A stretch of DNA of 46,875 nt from Microvirga sp. KLBC 81. GTDB taxonomy: Bacteria > Pseudomonadota > Alphaproteobacteria > Rhizobiales > Beijerinckiaceae. Below are positions 16,289 to 23,932 of this stretch, piece after piece. The translations under genes and the position numbers were made by a program. The notes under the pieces were generated by a model. It was not told where the DNA came from. It saw nothing but the letters and a program-made list of their open reading frames with translations, and made no database searches. Every line of letters starts with the position of its first letter. The first letter of the stretch is position 1. The stretch spans positions 1-46,875 of the forward strand of contig NZ_QDAH01000045.1 in assembly GCF_003075415.1 (NCBI RefSeq), given 5' to 3'.

Positions 16289-17218
16289 CTATTTGGACCT
16301 CTCGAAGACGAGATTCATCCGGGTCTGGAGGGTCTGGCGGTAGCCCTTCCCCTCCAGGAGCTTGCGCACGTCCACCTGCCAGCGGTCGGCAACGTCGGGG
16401 ATGATAAAGACCGACGGGTAGAGGGAGGCAGGCGCATCCCTGAAGAACGGGTCGAGGATGAGGTCCTCGGCCCCCTCCACGTCGAGCTTGACCGCATCCA
16501 GATGGGAAAACCCCTCCCGGTTCACCAAATCGAGCAGTGTCACGGCAGGCACGCGAATCGTGTCGGTCTGGCTCGAATTCACGATCTTGAGGCTCGCCTC
16601 GCCCTTGTTCAGCGGATCGAGGAACAGGGTGAGCTCACCTGTCTTGTCGGCGACGGCGCAATCCACCGCCTTGACCGTGCCGAAGGGGTTCAGGCGAATG
16701 TTGTGGATTAGCCGATCGAAGATCTCCGGCTGAGGCTCGACCGCCAGGATCCGGGAGGACGCGCGGACCTTGCGGGCCACCAGGAGCGAGTACCAGCCCA
16801 CGTTCGAGCCCACATCGATGAAGGTGAAATCGTCCTTGTTGCGGGCAGCGATGAGCTTGATCTCGTCGAGGTCAAAGTACTGTGGCGTAAAAAGAATGCG
16901 TCGTTCGCAGACGTTCTTGTAAGGAACGATCCGCATCCGGACCCCGAACGTCTCCAGGTCGAGGGGCTGACCTTTCAGGGATTTCATGACCACCCGCCGC
17001 ATGATCATGGCGATGCGGCGCCCGACCCAGCTGCCAGGCAGACCGCGCGTGCGATCGATCACCCAACGGGTGATGCCTGTAGGCGCAAAGGTCCCGAAGG
17101 GACGCGGGTCATTCACTGCGGAAGTATCCAAAGCCACCAAACCGGATGAACAGGGTTGCTCATGACACCCCTGAGGCTTATTCGCAACCCATTGAAGCAG
17201 GGTCCTTGCTTGCGCCAA
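16289..17218 (-). CDS. FkbM family methyltransferase
   Basis: A 309-residue SAM-dependent methyltransferase of the FkbM family (O-methylation of sugars or polyketides). Motif I is FIDVGSNVGWYSLLVA (about residues 133-148), the acidic loop is ILAVEPQPEIFDRL, and the family hallmark LDAVKLDVEGAEDLIL lies near 240-255. The N-terminal 100 residues are poorly conserved. The TTG at 17218 has AAGGA nine bases upstream. An internal GTG (17116) is an alternative. It converges on sfsA with a 3-bp gap and is divergent from map, interrupting the usual sfsA-map order. Substrate unknown, possibly surface polysaccharide. Confidence 0.85.
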   Translation of the reverse strand: MAQARTLLQWVANKPQGCHEQPCSSGLVALDTSAVNDPRPFGTFAPTGITRWVIDRTRGLPGSWVGRRIAMIMRRVVMKSLKGQPLDLETFGVRMRIVPYKNVCERRILFTPQYFDLDEIKLIAARNKDDFTFIDVGSNVGWYSLLVARKVRASSRILAVEPQPEIFDRLIHNIRLNPFGTVKAVDCAVADKTGELTLFLDPLNKGEASLKIVNSSQTDTIRVPAVTLLDLVNREGFSHLDAVKLDVEGAEDLILDPFFRDAPASLYPSVFIIPDVADRWQVDVRKLLEGKGYRQTLQTRMNLVFERSK

Positions 17219-17261
17219 GCAAGATGATCCTTACATTCGGGCTTGAACGCAAGGACCGAGA

Positions 17262-18083
17262 ATGACCGAGACCGACGTTGTCGAGCGCAAGCGCTCAGCC
17301 GATATCCCGCTGCATGGCCCCGAGGATTTCGAGGGGATGCGGCGTGCCGGGCGCATGGTGGCCGAGTGCCTGGACATGCTCACCGAGCATGTAAAGCCCG
17401 GCGTCACAACGGAATATCTGGACCGGCTCGCCTTCGAGTTCATCCGCGACAACGGCGCCTATCCGGCCTGCCTGCACTATCGCGGCTACACCAAGACGAT
17501 CTGCACCTCGATCAATCACGTCGTCTGCCACGGCATCCCCAACGACAAGCCGCTGCGGGACGGCGACATCATGAATGTCGACGTGACCCTGCTCCTGGAC
17601 GGCTGGCATGGCGATTCGAGCCGCATGTACTACGTGGGCGAGGTGCCCCGCCGGGCGCAGCGGCTCTGCGAGATCACCTATGAGTGCCTGTTGCGCGGAA
17701 TTGCCGCCGTGAGGCCGGGCGCCACCACCAACGACATCGGCGCGGCCATCCAGTCCTATGCCGAAGCCGAGCGCTGCTCCGTGGTGCGGGATTTCTGCGG
17801 CCACGGCATTGGCCGGACCTTCCACGATTCCCCGACGATCCTCCACTATGTGGAGCCGGCCTATAACGTGGAACTGAAGCCCGGCATGTTCTTCACCATC
17901 GAGCCCATGATCAATCTGGGCCGTCCGCAGGTGAAGGTGCTCTCCGATGGCTGGACCGCCGTGACCCGCGACCGGTCGCTCTCGGCTCAGTTCGAGCACA
18001 TGGTGGGCGTGACGGAGACGGGCGTCGAGGTGTTCACCTACTCGCCCAAAGGTCTGGATAAGCCGCCCTACAATCCGGGCTGA
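17262..18083 (+). CDS. map: Type I methionine aminopeptidase
   Basis: A 273-residue cytosolic metalloprotease that removes the initiator Met from nascent proteins. All five metal ligands are visible: Asp107 (MNVDVT), Asp118 (WHGDSS), His181 (FCGHGIG), Glu214 (TIEPM) and Glu245 (QFEHM). The length and lack of an N-terminal extension fit bacterial type Ia. It is followed 81 bp later by radC on the same strand. Confidence 0.95.
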   Translation: MTETDVVERKRSADIPLHGPEDFEGMRRAGRMVAECLDMLTEHVKPGVTTEYLDRLAFEFIRDNGAYPACLHYRGYTKTICTSINHVVCHGIPNDKPLRDGDIMNVDVTLLLDGWHGDSSRMYYVGEVPRRAQRLCEITYECLLRGIAAVRPGATTNDIGAAIQSYAEAERCSVVRDFCGHGIGRTFHDSPTILHYVEPAYNVELKPGMFFTIEPMINLGRPQVKVLSDGWTAVTRDRSLSAQFEHMVGVTETGVEVFTYSPKGLDKPPYNPG

Positions 18084-18164
18084 CCCGAAAGCAACTTTGT
18101 ATCTCGCGACGGCTGAGCTAAAGATTCTTCGTTCCATCGTTCGAGAGCGAAGATTCCAGCACGC

Positions 18165-18851
18165 ATGAGCGACGACGAGACACCTCATTATCACGGCCAT
18201 CGTGATCGTTTGCGCGCCCGCTTCATGGAGGTGGGCGGCGACGTGCTGCCGGATTACGAGCTTCTGGAACTGGTGCTCTTCCGCTCGATCCCGCGCCGGG
18301 ACGTAAAGCCAATGGCGAAGGAGCTGATCAAGCGCTTCGGCACCTTCGCCGAGGTGCTGGCGGCTTCCCCTGCCCGGCTTATGGAGGTGGACGGCGTCAG
18401 CGAGAGAGTGGTCACCGATCTGAAGATCGTGGAGGCATCCGCCCGCCGTCTCGCCAAAGGTGAAGTGGCGAAGCGGCCGGTCCTGTCCTCCTGGACCTCG
18501 GTGATCGATTACTGCCGCACGGCAATGGCCTTCATGGACAAGGAGCAGCTCCGCCTGCTCTTCCTCGACAAGCGCAACGCGCTGATCGCCGACGAGGTGC
18601 AGCAATCCGGCACCGTTGATCACACCCCGGTCTACCCGCGAGAGGTGGTGAAGCGGGCGCTCGAACTCTCGGCCTCGGCCCTGATCCTCGTGCACAACCA
18701 TCCATCGGGGGACCCCACGCCCTCCTCCGCCGACATCAAGATGACCCGCGAGATCATCGATGTGGCAAAGCCCTTAGGCATTATCGTCCACGACCACATC
18801 ATCGTCGGCCGCGAGGGCCATGCGAGCCTGAAAGGCCTGCGCCTGATCTGA
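18165..18851 (+). CDS. radC: RadC family (JAMM/MPN domain) protein
   Basis: A 228-residue protein with an N-terminal helix-hairpin-helix-like region (residues 45-95) and a C-terminal JAMM metallo-hydrolase-like domain. The metal site is [14 protein letters not shown] (His177, His179, Asp190), with the helper Glu in [10 protein letters not shown]. RadC was once called a DNA repair protein, but its function is uncertain, and the fold suggests a peptidase or nuclease. Downstream of map, as in many alphaproteobacteria. Confidence 0.9.
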   Translation: MSDDETPHYHGHRDRLRARFMEVGGDVLPDYELLELVLFRSIPRRDVKPMAKELIKRFGTFAEVLAASPARLMEVDGVSERVVTDLKIVEASARRLAKGEVAKRPVLSSWTSVIDYCRTAMAFMDKEQLRLLFLDKRNALIADEVQQSGTVDHTPVYPREVVKRALELSASALILVHNHPSGDPTPSSADIKMTREIIDVAKPLGIIVHDHIIVGREGHASLKGLRLI

Positions 18852-18862
18852 GCTTGGCGTCA

Positions 18863-18887
18863 GAACCAAGCCCCTCCCGTCGCGTTA
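18863..18887 (+). promoter_or_regulatory. EcfG-type promoter match before the PRC-barrel gene
   Basis: AGAAC (18863-18867) is followed after 16 bases by CGTT (18884-18887). Relative to GGAAC-N16/17-CGTT one base differs in the -35 element and the -10 is perfect. The gene's ATG is 35 bases downstream of the -10. The site lies in the short gap after radC. Confidence 0.5.
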
Positions 18888-18922
18888 CACCCTTGCTGAA
18901 TACGTGATTGGAGGAGAAACTG

Positions 18923-19393
18923 ATGAAGACGTTACTCATGGCTGGCCTGCTCGGTTCGACCTTGCTCGCGACCGGCGCTCTCGCCCAGTCCTCGACCCAA
19001 GCCGCCAATCAGGCCGCCCCAGCTTCGAATTCTTCGGAATTCATGACCCGGCTGAGCCCGGGCTCCATGCTGCTGTCGGACCTGATGGATCAGGATGTGG
19101 TCGGCCCGGACAACAAGGACATCGGCGACGTCGAGGATGTGGTGCTCGACCGCAATGGCCAAGTGGCCGCTGTGGTGATCGAAGTTGAGGAAGGTCTGGG
19201 CGACCGGACTGTCGCTCTGCCCATGAGTGCGTTCCGGATGACCGCCGACGCGGAGACGACAGGCTCCGTCCAGGGCTCGAACCAGAATGCCGGCTCGTCC
19301 AATGCCAACAGGGCCGATGAGATGCGGCTCATGCTGACCATTCCCGTGGACCAGCTGAAGTCGGCTCCGGAATTCGAGGAGGATGACGACTAA
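18923..19393 (+). CDS. Secreted PRC-barrel domain protein
   Basis: A 156-residue exported protein. The signal peptide is MKTLLMAGLLGSTLLATGAL then AQ. A Ser/Gln/Ala-rich linker leads into a PRC-barrel (about residues 45-100: LLSDLMDQDVVGPDNKDIGD, VEDVVLDRNGQVAAVVIEV). The C-terminus is acidic (EFEEDDD). PRC-barrels bind proteins or RNA, and periplasmic versions are common stress-induced proteins in Rhizobiales with unknown partners. I chose the ATG behind GGAGGAG, not the overlapping TTG (18908). An EcfG-like promoter lies upstream. Confidence 0.75.
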   Translation: MKTLLMAGLLGSTLLATGALAQSSTQAANQAAPASNSSEFMTRLSPGSMLLSDLMDQDVVGPDNKDIGDVEDVVLDRNGQVAAVVIEVEEGLGDRTVALPMSAFRMTADAETTGSVQGSNQNAGSSNANRADEMRLMLTIPVDQLKSAPEFEEDDD

Positions 19394-19414
19394 TTCTATC
19401 TCCGATGATCTGCC

Positions 19415-19511
19415 CCCATCCTGAGGAGCCGCGAAGCGGCGTCTCGAAGGGGATCCAGTGTGCGCTGGAGACGCCCTCGCCCTTCGAGACGCTACGCTCC
19501 TCAGGTGAGGG
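19415..19511. repeat. REP-like palindrome, CCTGAGGAGC family
   Basis: CCTGAGGAGC (19420-19429) pairs with GCTCCTCAGG (19496-19505), and GCGTCTCGAAGG pairs with CCCTTCGAGACGC inside. I recall this type of element as widespread between genes in Rhizobiales. It separates the convergent PRC-barrel and exoD genes. A half copy lies at about 40888-40938. Confidence 0.75.
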
Positions 19512-19565
19512 CTATGCAAAAGTACGCTCAGGCCCGGCCTCGCGCCTGGCATTTGCTTTTGAGCG

Positions 19566-20162
19566 TTAGAAGAAAGTGTCGAGACCGGTGACGATCGCGT
19601 AGACGAAGCCAAGGCTGAGCACCATGCCGACGGACCCGATGACCAGCCCGCCGATGATCACGAGCCCGTCCCGCTCCACGAGCCCGAGGCCGACGAGGCA
19701 CACGGCGAGGCCTAGAGGAATCTGCCCCACGAAGGGCGGCGCGAAGAGGAGCCCGAGCGCCATCACCAGGATGATTGCGCCCATGAGGCGCATGGCGACA
19801 GGGGTATCGAGGAAAGTCATCCGCGGACGCGAGAAGCGCTCCAGCCTGCGGAAAGCGGGCATCGCCCGCCCAACGGCCCGCTCCACATCGGTGCGGGCGA
19901 GCGAGCGGTTCATGAGTTGACCGGGCAGCCAGGGAGCCTCGCGACCAAAAACGATCTGGATGGCGACCAGCCCCAGAAGCAGGCCGCAGACCAGAGGAAT
20001 CGGCGGCGGCATGGGCAGGCAGTTCGGCAGCCCCAGCAGCACGATGAGGAGCGCGAAGGCTCTATCCTGCAGCACGGCCATGATGTCGCGCACGGTCAGG
20101 CGCTCGCCTGGCTGCGAGGCAAGGGCGAGCAGGATCTGCGATGTGCGAGCGTTGGAAAACAA
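19566..20162 (-). CDS. exoD: ExoD family membrane protein
   Basis: A 198-residue integral membrane protein. It has a soluble N-terminal helix pair (SQILLALASQPGERLTVRDI), then membrane segments around 35-75 (FALLIVLLGLPNCLPMPPPI), 125-165 and 170-195. The GLPNCLPMPP motif is typical of ExoD. In Sinorhizobium exoD mutants are affected in exopolysaccharide and alkali tolerance. The mechanism is unknown. The start is TTG with a weak AGGG ribosome binding site. Repeat R7 lies directly upstream, so the promoter may be inside or next to the repeat. Confidence 0.85.
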   Translation of the reverse strand: MFSNARTSQILLALASQPGERLTVRDIMAVLQDRAFALLIVLLGLPNCLPMPPPIPLVCGLLLGLVAIQIVFGREAPWLPGQLMNRSLARTDVERAVGRAMPAFRRLERFSRPRMTFLDTPVAMRLMGAIILVMALGLLFAPPFVGQIPLGLAVCLVGLGLVERDGLVIIGGLVIGSVGMVLSLGFVYAIVTGLDTFF

Positions 20163-20196
20163 GGAGCCCTGGCCAGTTCGAGGCGACGAGCCTCTC

Positions 20197-20373
20197 TATA
20201 GCATCGGACCCAAAAGTGGAATGCACTTTTGGGACCCACCCGACGCCTATTTCCTAGGAGAGCGCTTCGTCGGATGCGACCCGAAGGGCCGCGCTAGCGA
20301 ATAACCGGATTCCCTTTTCGCTGACGCGGCCCTTCGGGTCGCTGACACGGACCTCTGGTTCCGCACGATGCTC
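20197..20373. repeat. CTAG-type palindromic repeat, copy R7 (composite)
   Basis: Begins CTATAGCATCGGACCCAAAA and ends CACGATGCTCCC, so both ends are diverged from CTAG. The left module is the AAAAGTGG/CACTTTT palindrome. The right module contains a perfect 18-bp inverted repeat (20276-20293 against 20325-20342) built on GACCCGAAGGGCCGCG. It lies between exoD (upstream side) and usg (downstream side). Confidence 0.75.
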
Positions 20374-20421
20374 CCGCCGAGTTGAGCCTCCGGGCCAAGG
20401 CTCATCCAAAATTCATCACTC

Positions 20422-20691
20422 TCAATGGATGTTGATTTCCCCCGAGACGGCCCGGAACTCGGCAGGGCGGATCAACTGCGCATGAGTGATGGTGACTGAA
20501 TGAAGCGGCCCCGCCAATTCCCGTTTCCAGAATTCGAGAAAATCGATGAGCACCGGGAAGCGGGGTGCAAGATCGTAGTCTTGCCAGATATAGGTCTGCA
20601 GGAGCGTAGGATGATCCGGCATCCGATAGAGTATCTGGGCGGTCGTCAGCCCGTAGCCTTCCATCTGGCGGATGAAATCCTTGGATGCCAT
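20422..20691 (-). CDS. usg: Usg family protein
   Basis: An 89-residue protein matching the alphaproteobacterial Usg family along its length: MASKDFIRQMEGYGLTTAQI, YRMPDHPTLLQTYIWQDYDL, then FLEFWKRELAGPLHSV and RPAEFRAV. The name comes from an upstream gene in a trp region. The function is unknown. GAGGGAG lies close before the ATG. No signal peptide or membrane segment. Confidence 0.85.
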   Translation of the reverse strand: MASKDFIRQMEGYGLTTAQILYRMPDHPTLLQTYIWQDYDLAPRFPVLIDFLEFWKRELAGPLHSVTITHAQLIRPAEFRAVSGEINIH

Positions 20692-20832
20692 GAGAACTCC
20701 CTCTCTAGTCTCGAGATCCAGAGGCAGGCACCCACCCGATCATGAGGGCGATGTCCTGCCCTATGCTCAAGTCTAAATCTTGATCGCACTTCCCGGTTCC
20801 CGCAAGACGCCGGAAGGCGTGAACTGCAAAGT

Positions 20833-21366
20833 TCAAGCAGGCGTGATCTGCTTGTGGAAATAAGTCGTCGGGCACAGTCCGCCCTGCGGCCACAGGGCAT
20901 AGTTCGGGATAACGCCCACGCGCTCCCAGCCGAGACGGGTGTAGAGGCGCTCCGCATCGCTTCCGGTCACCGTATCGAGCACGAGCACGCTCTTCCCGGC
21001 TTTGCGTGCAGCATCTTCGGCCGCGAGCATGAGAGCGGCGCCGACGCCGCGCTTTCGCGCTCTGCGATGCACCAGCATCTTGGATATATCCGCGCGGTGG
21101 GGCTGGTTTTCGGGCTGCTTGAGAACGACCTGCACAGTACCGACAATCTCACCGTCCTCGTCCGCCACGAGAAGGATGCGCTCGCCTGCGGCAACGCCAT
21201 CGGCGACGCCCCTCCAGAACGTATCCGCCTTGTCCCGCGTCATTGGCAGCATGAAGCTCACGGAGGCTCCGCCCTCGACGCAATCGATCAGAATCTTGGA
21301 CAGGGCGCCGATCTGCTCGGCAGCCTCTCTCGGCGACAGGGTGCGGATGGTGACGGTCTCGCTCAT
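20833..21366 (-). CDS. GNAT family N-acetyltransferase
   Basis: A 177-residue GCN5-related acetyltransferase. The acetyl-CoA binding motif A is LVHRRARKRGVGAALMLAAE (about residues 95-115), preceded by the VGTVQVVLKQ strand. Motif B follows as LDTVTGSDAERLYTRLGWER. The acceptor is unknown. It starts 10 bp after the XRE-cupin regulator stop with GAGGAGG upstream, so the two form an operon, a common pairing in which the regulator controls a small-molecule acetylase. Confidence 0.88.
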   Translation of the reverse strand: MSETVTIRTLSPREAAEQIGALSKILIDCVEGGASVSFMLPMTRDKADTFWRGVADGVAAGERILLVADEDGEIVGTVQVVLKQPENQPHRADISKMLVHRRARKRGVGAALMLAAEDAARKAGKSVLVLDTVTGSDAERLYTRLGWERVGVIPNYALWPQGGLCPTTYFHKQITPA

Positions 21367-21376
21367 GCGAACCTCC

Positions 21377-21967
21377 TCAACGATTTGAAGGCTTGGCCTC
21401 GGTGGTCAGAGCCACCAGGTAGCGGGCGGATTGGCCGGACAGGTTGCGGAAGATCGTCGGTCGCTCGATGTCCATGCACAGGCAGTCGCCGGCGGAGAGT
21501 TGGTAGGTCTCGTCGCCGAGTCCCAGTTCGATCTCACCATCGATGATCCAGATCTGCTGGTTCACGCCCACGGAGCGGCGACCCGTGTCGTAGGCGACCC
21601 GGGCGCCCGCCGGCAGGATCACCTCGACGAGTTCGATGGGAGACGGAAAGCCCGGAGGCGACAGGTTGCGGCGCACATATCCGCTATCCGGATCACGCCA
21701 GACGCGCTGCTCGGCCCGGCGCGCCAAGGGCGAGGCCCCGGCGTTTTCCTTCTCGGCGAACAAGGAAGCGAGCGTGACACCCAGGCCCGCCGCCAACTTG
21801 TCGAGCACCACTGCCGTGGGGCTGCTCTCACCTCGCTCAATGAGGGAAATCATCGAGCGGCTCACACCGGTGCGCTCAGCCAATCCATCGAGGGTCAAAC
21901 CGCGCTCCGCACGCAATCCGCGCAGACGCTCAGCGAGATGTGCATTAATATTGGAGATCTCTTCCAT
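21377..21967 (-). CDS. XRE family regulator with C-terminal cupin
   Basis: About 196 residues. An N-terminal helix-turn-helix (RLRGLRAERGLTLDGLAERT ... VSRSMISLIERGESSPTAVV) is fused to a cupin domain (about 110-185: GVNQQIWIIDGEIELGLGDE, LSAGDCLCMDIERPTIF). Such regulators (PuuR/SutR-like architecture) bind an effector in the cupin and repress neighbouring genes. I chose the ATG at 21967. A TTG at 21988 is possible, and neither has a clear ribosome binding site. It heads the operon with the GNAT gene and is divergent from the formyltransferase gene. Confidence 0.88.
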   Translation of the reverse strand: MEEISNINAHLAERLRGLRAERGLTLDGLAERTGVSRSMISLIERGESSPTAVVLDKLAAGLGVTLASLFAEKENAGASPLARRAEQRVWRDPDSGYVRRNLSPPGFPSPIELVEVILPAGARVAYDTGRRSVGVNQQIWIIDGEIELGLGDETYQLSAGDCLCMDIERPTIFRNLSGQSARYLVALTTEAKPSNR

Positions 21968-22110
21968 GAAGGTAGAATGCAATTCCAATATAATGGAGTC
22001 AATGGCCGCGCTGTTCCTGTTTCATCGAAGCGGTGTAAAAACCTGGCTTCCATGGAGACGCGGTCTTGCCTCGATAAGCGTTTAGCCGGCGACGAGGAGA
22101 AAACCTGAGA

Positions 22111-22959
22111 ATGCGCTTCGCCTTTGCCGGAATCGATTTTCTCGGAGACGTGTTCGAGACCCTAATCGCCGAGGGCTGGCAACCGGTGAAGCTTTTCAGC
22201 CGTCCCTGCGACAGCATCTATGATTTCAATGACATCACGGTCTCCCGCGCCCGCAGCCTGCGGATCCCGGTTCAGATGTCACGTATCACTCCGGCCGATC
22301 TTGCGGCGCTGAAAGCGTCAGGCTGCCAGGTGCTGGTGGTGGCGGGCTATCCCTGGCTCATCAGAGGTTGGGAGCAGCATGTTCCCTATGCCCTCAACTT
22401 CCACCCCTCGCCCCTTCCGAGCGGGCGCGGCCCCTACCCTCTGTTCAAGGCGATTCTCGATGACGTCCCGGAATGGGGCGTTACGGCCCACACCCTGGAG
22501 CCCGCCTTCGATACTGGTCCCATCCTCACCCAGAGGCACTTCCCCTTAGCCCCTCAGGAAACTCACGATACGCTGCTCGCCAAATGTCAGATGGCGGCCA
22601 AGGAGATCGCGGGCCAGCTGGTCGATGATCTCCCCCGGCTTTGGGAAGAGGCCAAGCCGCAAGGGCCCGGCACCTACTGGCCTCGGATCACGCAGACCGA
22701 AAGGACGATCAACTGGACAGGAAGCATCGAGGACGTCCTTCGCACGATCCGCGCCTTCGGCTCCATCGAGGCCTTCGCGCAGGTCGATTCCCGCTACGTC
22801 TATGTGTGGGAGGCCTCCGGCTGGCGGGAGGAGCACGGCTTCAGGCCGGGATCCCTCGTCCACAAGCACCGCAAGCACATGGTCGTCGCGGCAAAGGACG
22901 GTTTCATCCAGATCACCGGTTGGAGCCCTTACGCGCCGGGACCGGCCAGGGCAACGTGA
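22111..22959 (+). CDS. Formyltransferase-like protein (Fmt/ArnA-type)
   Basis: A 282-residue protein with a formyl_trans_N fold. The N-terminus MRFAFAGIDFLGDVFETLI, the catalytic Asn-His block ALNFHPSPLPSGRGPYPL (about residues 93-110) and the distal Asp in GVTAHTLEPAFDTGPIL are present, then a C-terminal Fmt-like extension. These enzymes transfer a formyl group from 10-formyltetrahydrofolate to an amine. It is not the housekeeping methionyl-tRNA formyltransferase by motif (SLLPxWRG is replaced by SPLPSGRG), so a sugar-nucleotide or other amine is a likely acceptor. Confidence 0.8.
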   Translation: MRFAFAGIDFLGDVFETLIAEGWQPVKLFSRPCDSIYDFNDITVSRARSLRIPVQMSRITPADLAALKASGCQVLVVAGYPWLIRGWEQHVPYALNFHPSPLPSGRGPYPLFKAILDDVPEWGVTAHTLEPAFDTGPILTQRHFPLAPQETHDTLLAKCQMAAKEIAGQLVDDLPRLWEEAKPQGPGTYWPRITQTERTINWTGSIEDVLRTIRAFGSIEAFAQVDSRYVYVWEASGWREEHGFRPGSLVHKHRKHMVVAAKDGFIQITGWSPYAPGPARAT

Positions 22960-22962
22960 AAC

Positions 22963-23031
22963 TCAGCGCCGACGCTTCAGCAACTTCCAGGCTTGCCGGA
23001 GAAGAACGATATTTCTGATGAGCTTGAGCAT
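22963..23031 (-). CDS. Possible 22-aa cationic amphipathic microprotein
   Basis: A very short frame starting MLKLIRNIVLLRQAWKLL and ending in a KRRR cluster. GGAGG lies seven bases before the ATG, an excellent ribosome binding site. The sequence would form an amphipathic, strongly basic helix. It lies 77 bp downstream of the flavin reductase stop on the same strand and 3 bp from the convergent formyltransferase stop. No family known to me. It could be membrane-associated or bind nucleic acid (inference). Confidence 0.45.
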   Translation of the reverse strand: MLKLIRNIVLLRQAWKLLKRRR

Positions 23032-23107
23032 GGACGCACCTCCAGGAGCATGTGCCTTTAAGGGAGGTCGGGATCGAAGGTTCCAAGGGTTCACCGCCCT
23101 CGAAGCC

Positions 23108-23635
23108 TCACAACTCGTGATAGAGCCGCCCCTGATAGACCAGCGCCGGCTTTGGTTCGCCGAGGCGGATGTTCACGATCTCGCCGATGATCACGTGGTG
23201 GGTGGCGACGACGCGGGCATCGCTCAGGCGGCAATCGAAGGAGACGAGGCTCGTGGTGAGCGCAGGTGCGCCGGTGACGAGCTTGTCCCACTCCCCTTTC
23301 GAGAAGCGATCCGGTCCGTGAAGCTCGGTTCGGCCGGCAAAGACATTCGCCAGGGCCTGATCGTCTGCAGCCAAGGTATTCACGCAGAATACCCTGTTGG
23401 ACAGGAGCGCCTGCGCCGAGCGGGCGGCCGTGTTGACGCAGACCAGGAGCGAGGCCGGCTCGTCGGTCACGGGGGTGACGGCGGTGGCCGTGAAACCGGC
23501 GATTCCGGCCGGCCCATCCGTGGTGACCACGTGAACAGCTGCGGCAACGCGGCTCATGCCCTCACGGAAGAGGGCAGAGTCGAGACCAGGGGCACCGGTT
23601 GCGGCGGACGAGGGAGGAGCGGGAGTCTTCAACAT
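23108..23635 (-). CDS. Flavin reductase (FMN-binding split barrel)
   Basis: A 175-residue flavin reductase-like protein. The segments FREGMSRVAAAVHVVTTDGP, GIAGFTATAVTPVTDEPASL, LLVCVNTAARSA and CRLSDARVVATHHVIIGEI match the family that reduces FMN or FAD with NAD(P)H, often supplying a monooxygenase. No monooxygenase partner is adjacent. I started it at MLKTPAPPS because GGAAGAAC precedes that ATG. The longer in-frame N-terminus (to 23776) is Cys/Arg-rich and unlike the family. Confidence 0.88.
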   Translation of the reverse strand: MLKTPAPPSSAATGAPGLDSALFREGMSRVAAAVHVVTTDGPAGIAGFTATAVTPVTDEPASLLVCVNTAARSAQALLSNRVFCVNTLAADDQALANVFAGRTELHGPDRFSKGEWDKLVTGAPALTTSLVSFDCRLSDARVVATHHVIIGEIVNIRLGEPKPALVYQGRLYHEL

Positions 23636-23776
23636 GTTCTTCCAGGAAGCCTCTCCCACTCTTTCGAGCGGAGCACAAGGCCGTTGCCGTCCATATGGGT
23701 CCTCCGTGCAGGCTTTGGAAGCGGCCCTTCGGGGCTTGCTTCCAATTGGATCAAACCATGCCGAATATTCCATCAA

Positions 23777-23932
23777 GAAGACCGATAGGAATCATAACAG
23801 TACGTTGTCGAACGAAAAACCGTTTGCTAGAGACCCGCTTAGCTGACGTATCGGCTTGGCCTTGCACCCACATCGTGCTTTGTTGAGCCTTTCCCAAAGC
23901 AAGACCCGCTTCCAGAGGGCTAAGGGTAGGAC
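23777..23932. promoter_or_regulatory. Leader region of the liv operon
   Basis: The 156-298 bp gap between the divergent flavin reductase and livH genes must hold the operon promoter. I see no certain sigma-54 or sigma-70 match. A paired repeat AAGCAAGACCCGCTTCC/AGAGACCCGCTTAGC (two GACCCGCTT copies at about 23833-23841 and 23903-23911) could be a regulator site. Confidence 0.35.

Noticed and set aside
17295..18701. A 468-residue open frame antisense to map and radC
   Set aside because: It lies across two certain genes and has no ribosome binding site or domain. It is a codon-bias shadow.
20276..20342. The 18-bp palindrome in R7 as a terminator for exoD or usg
   Set aside because: The loop is 31 nt and no T-run follows; it is explained better as a module of the repeat family.
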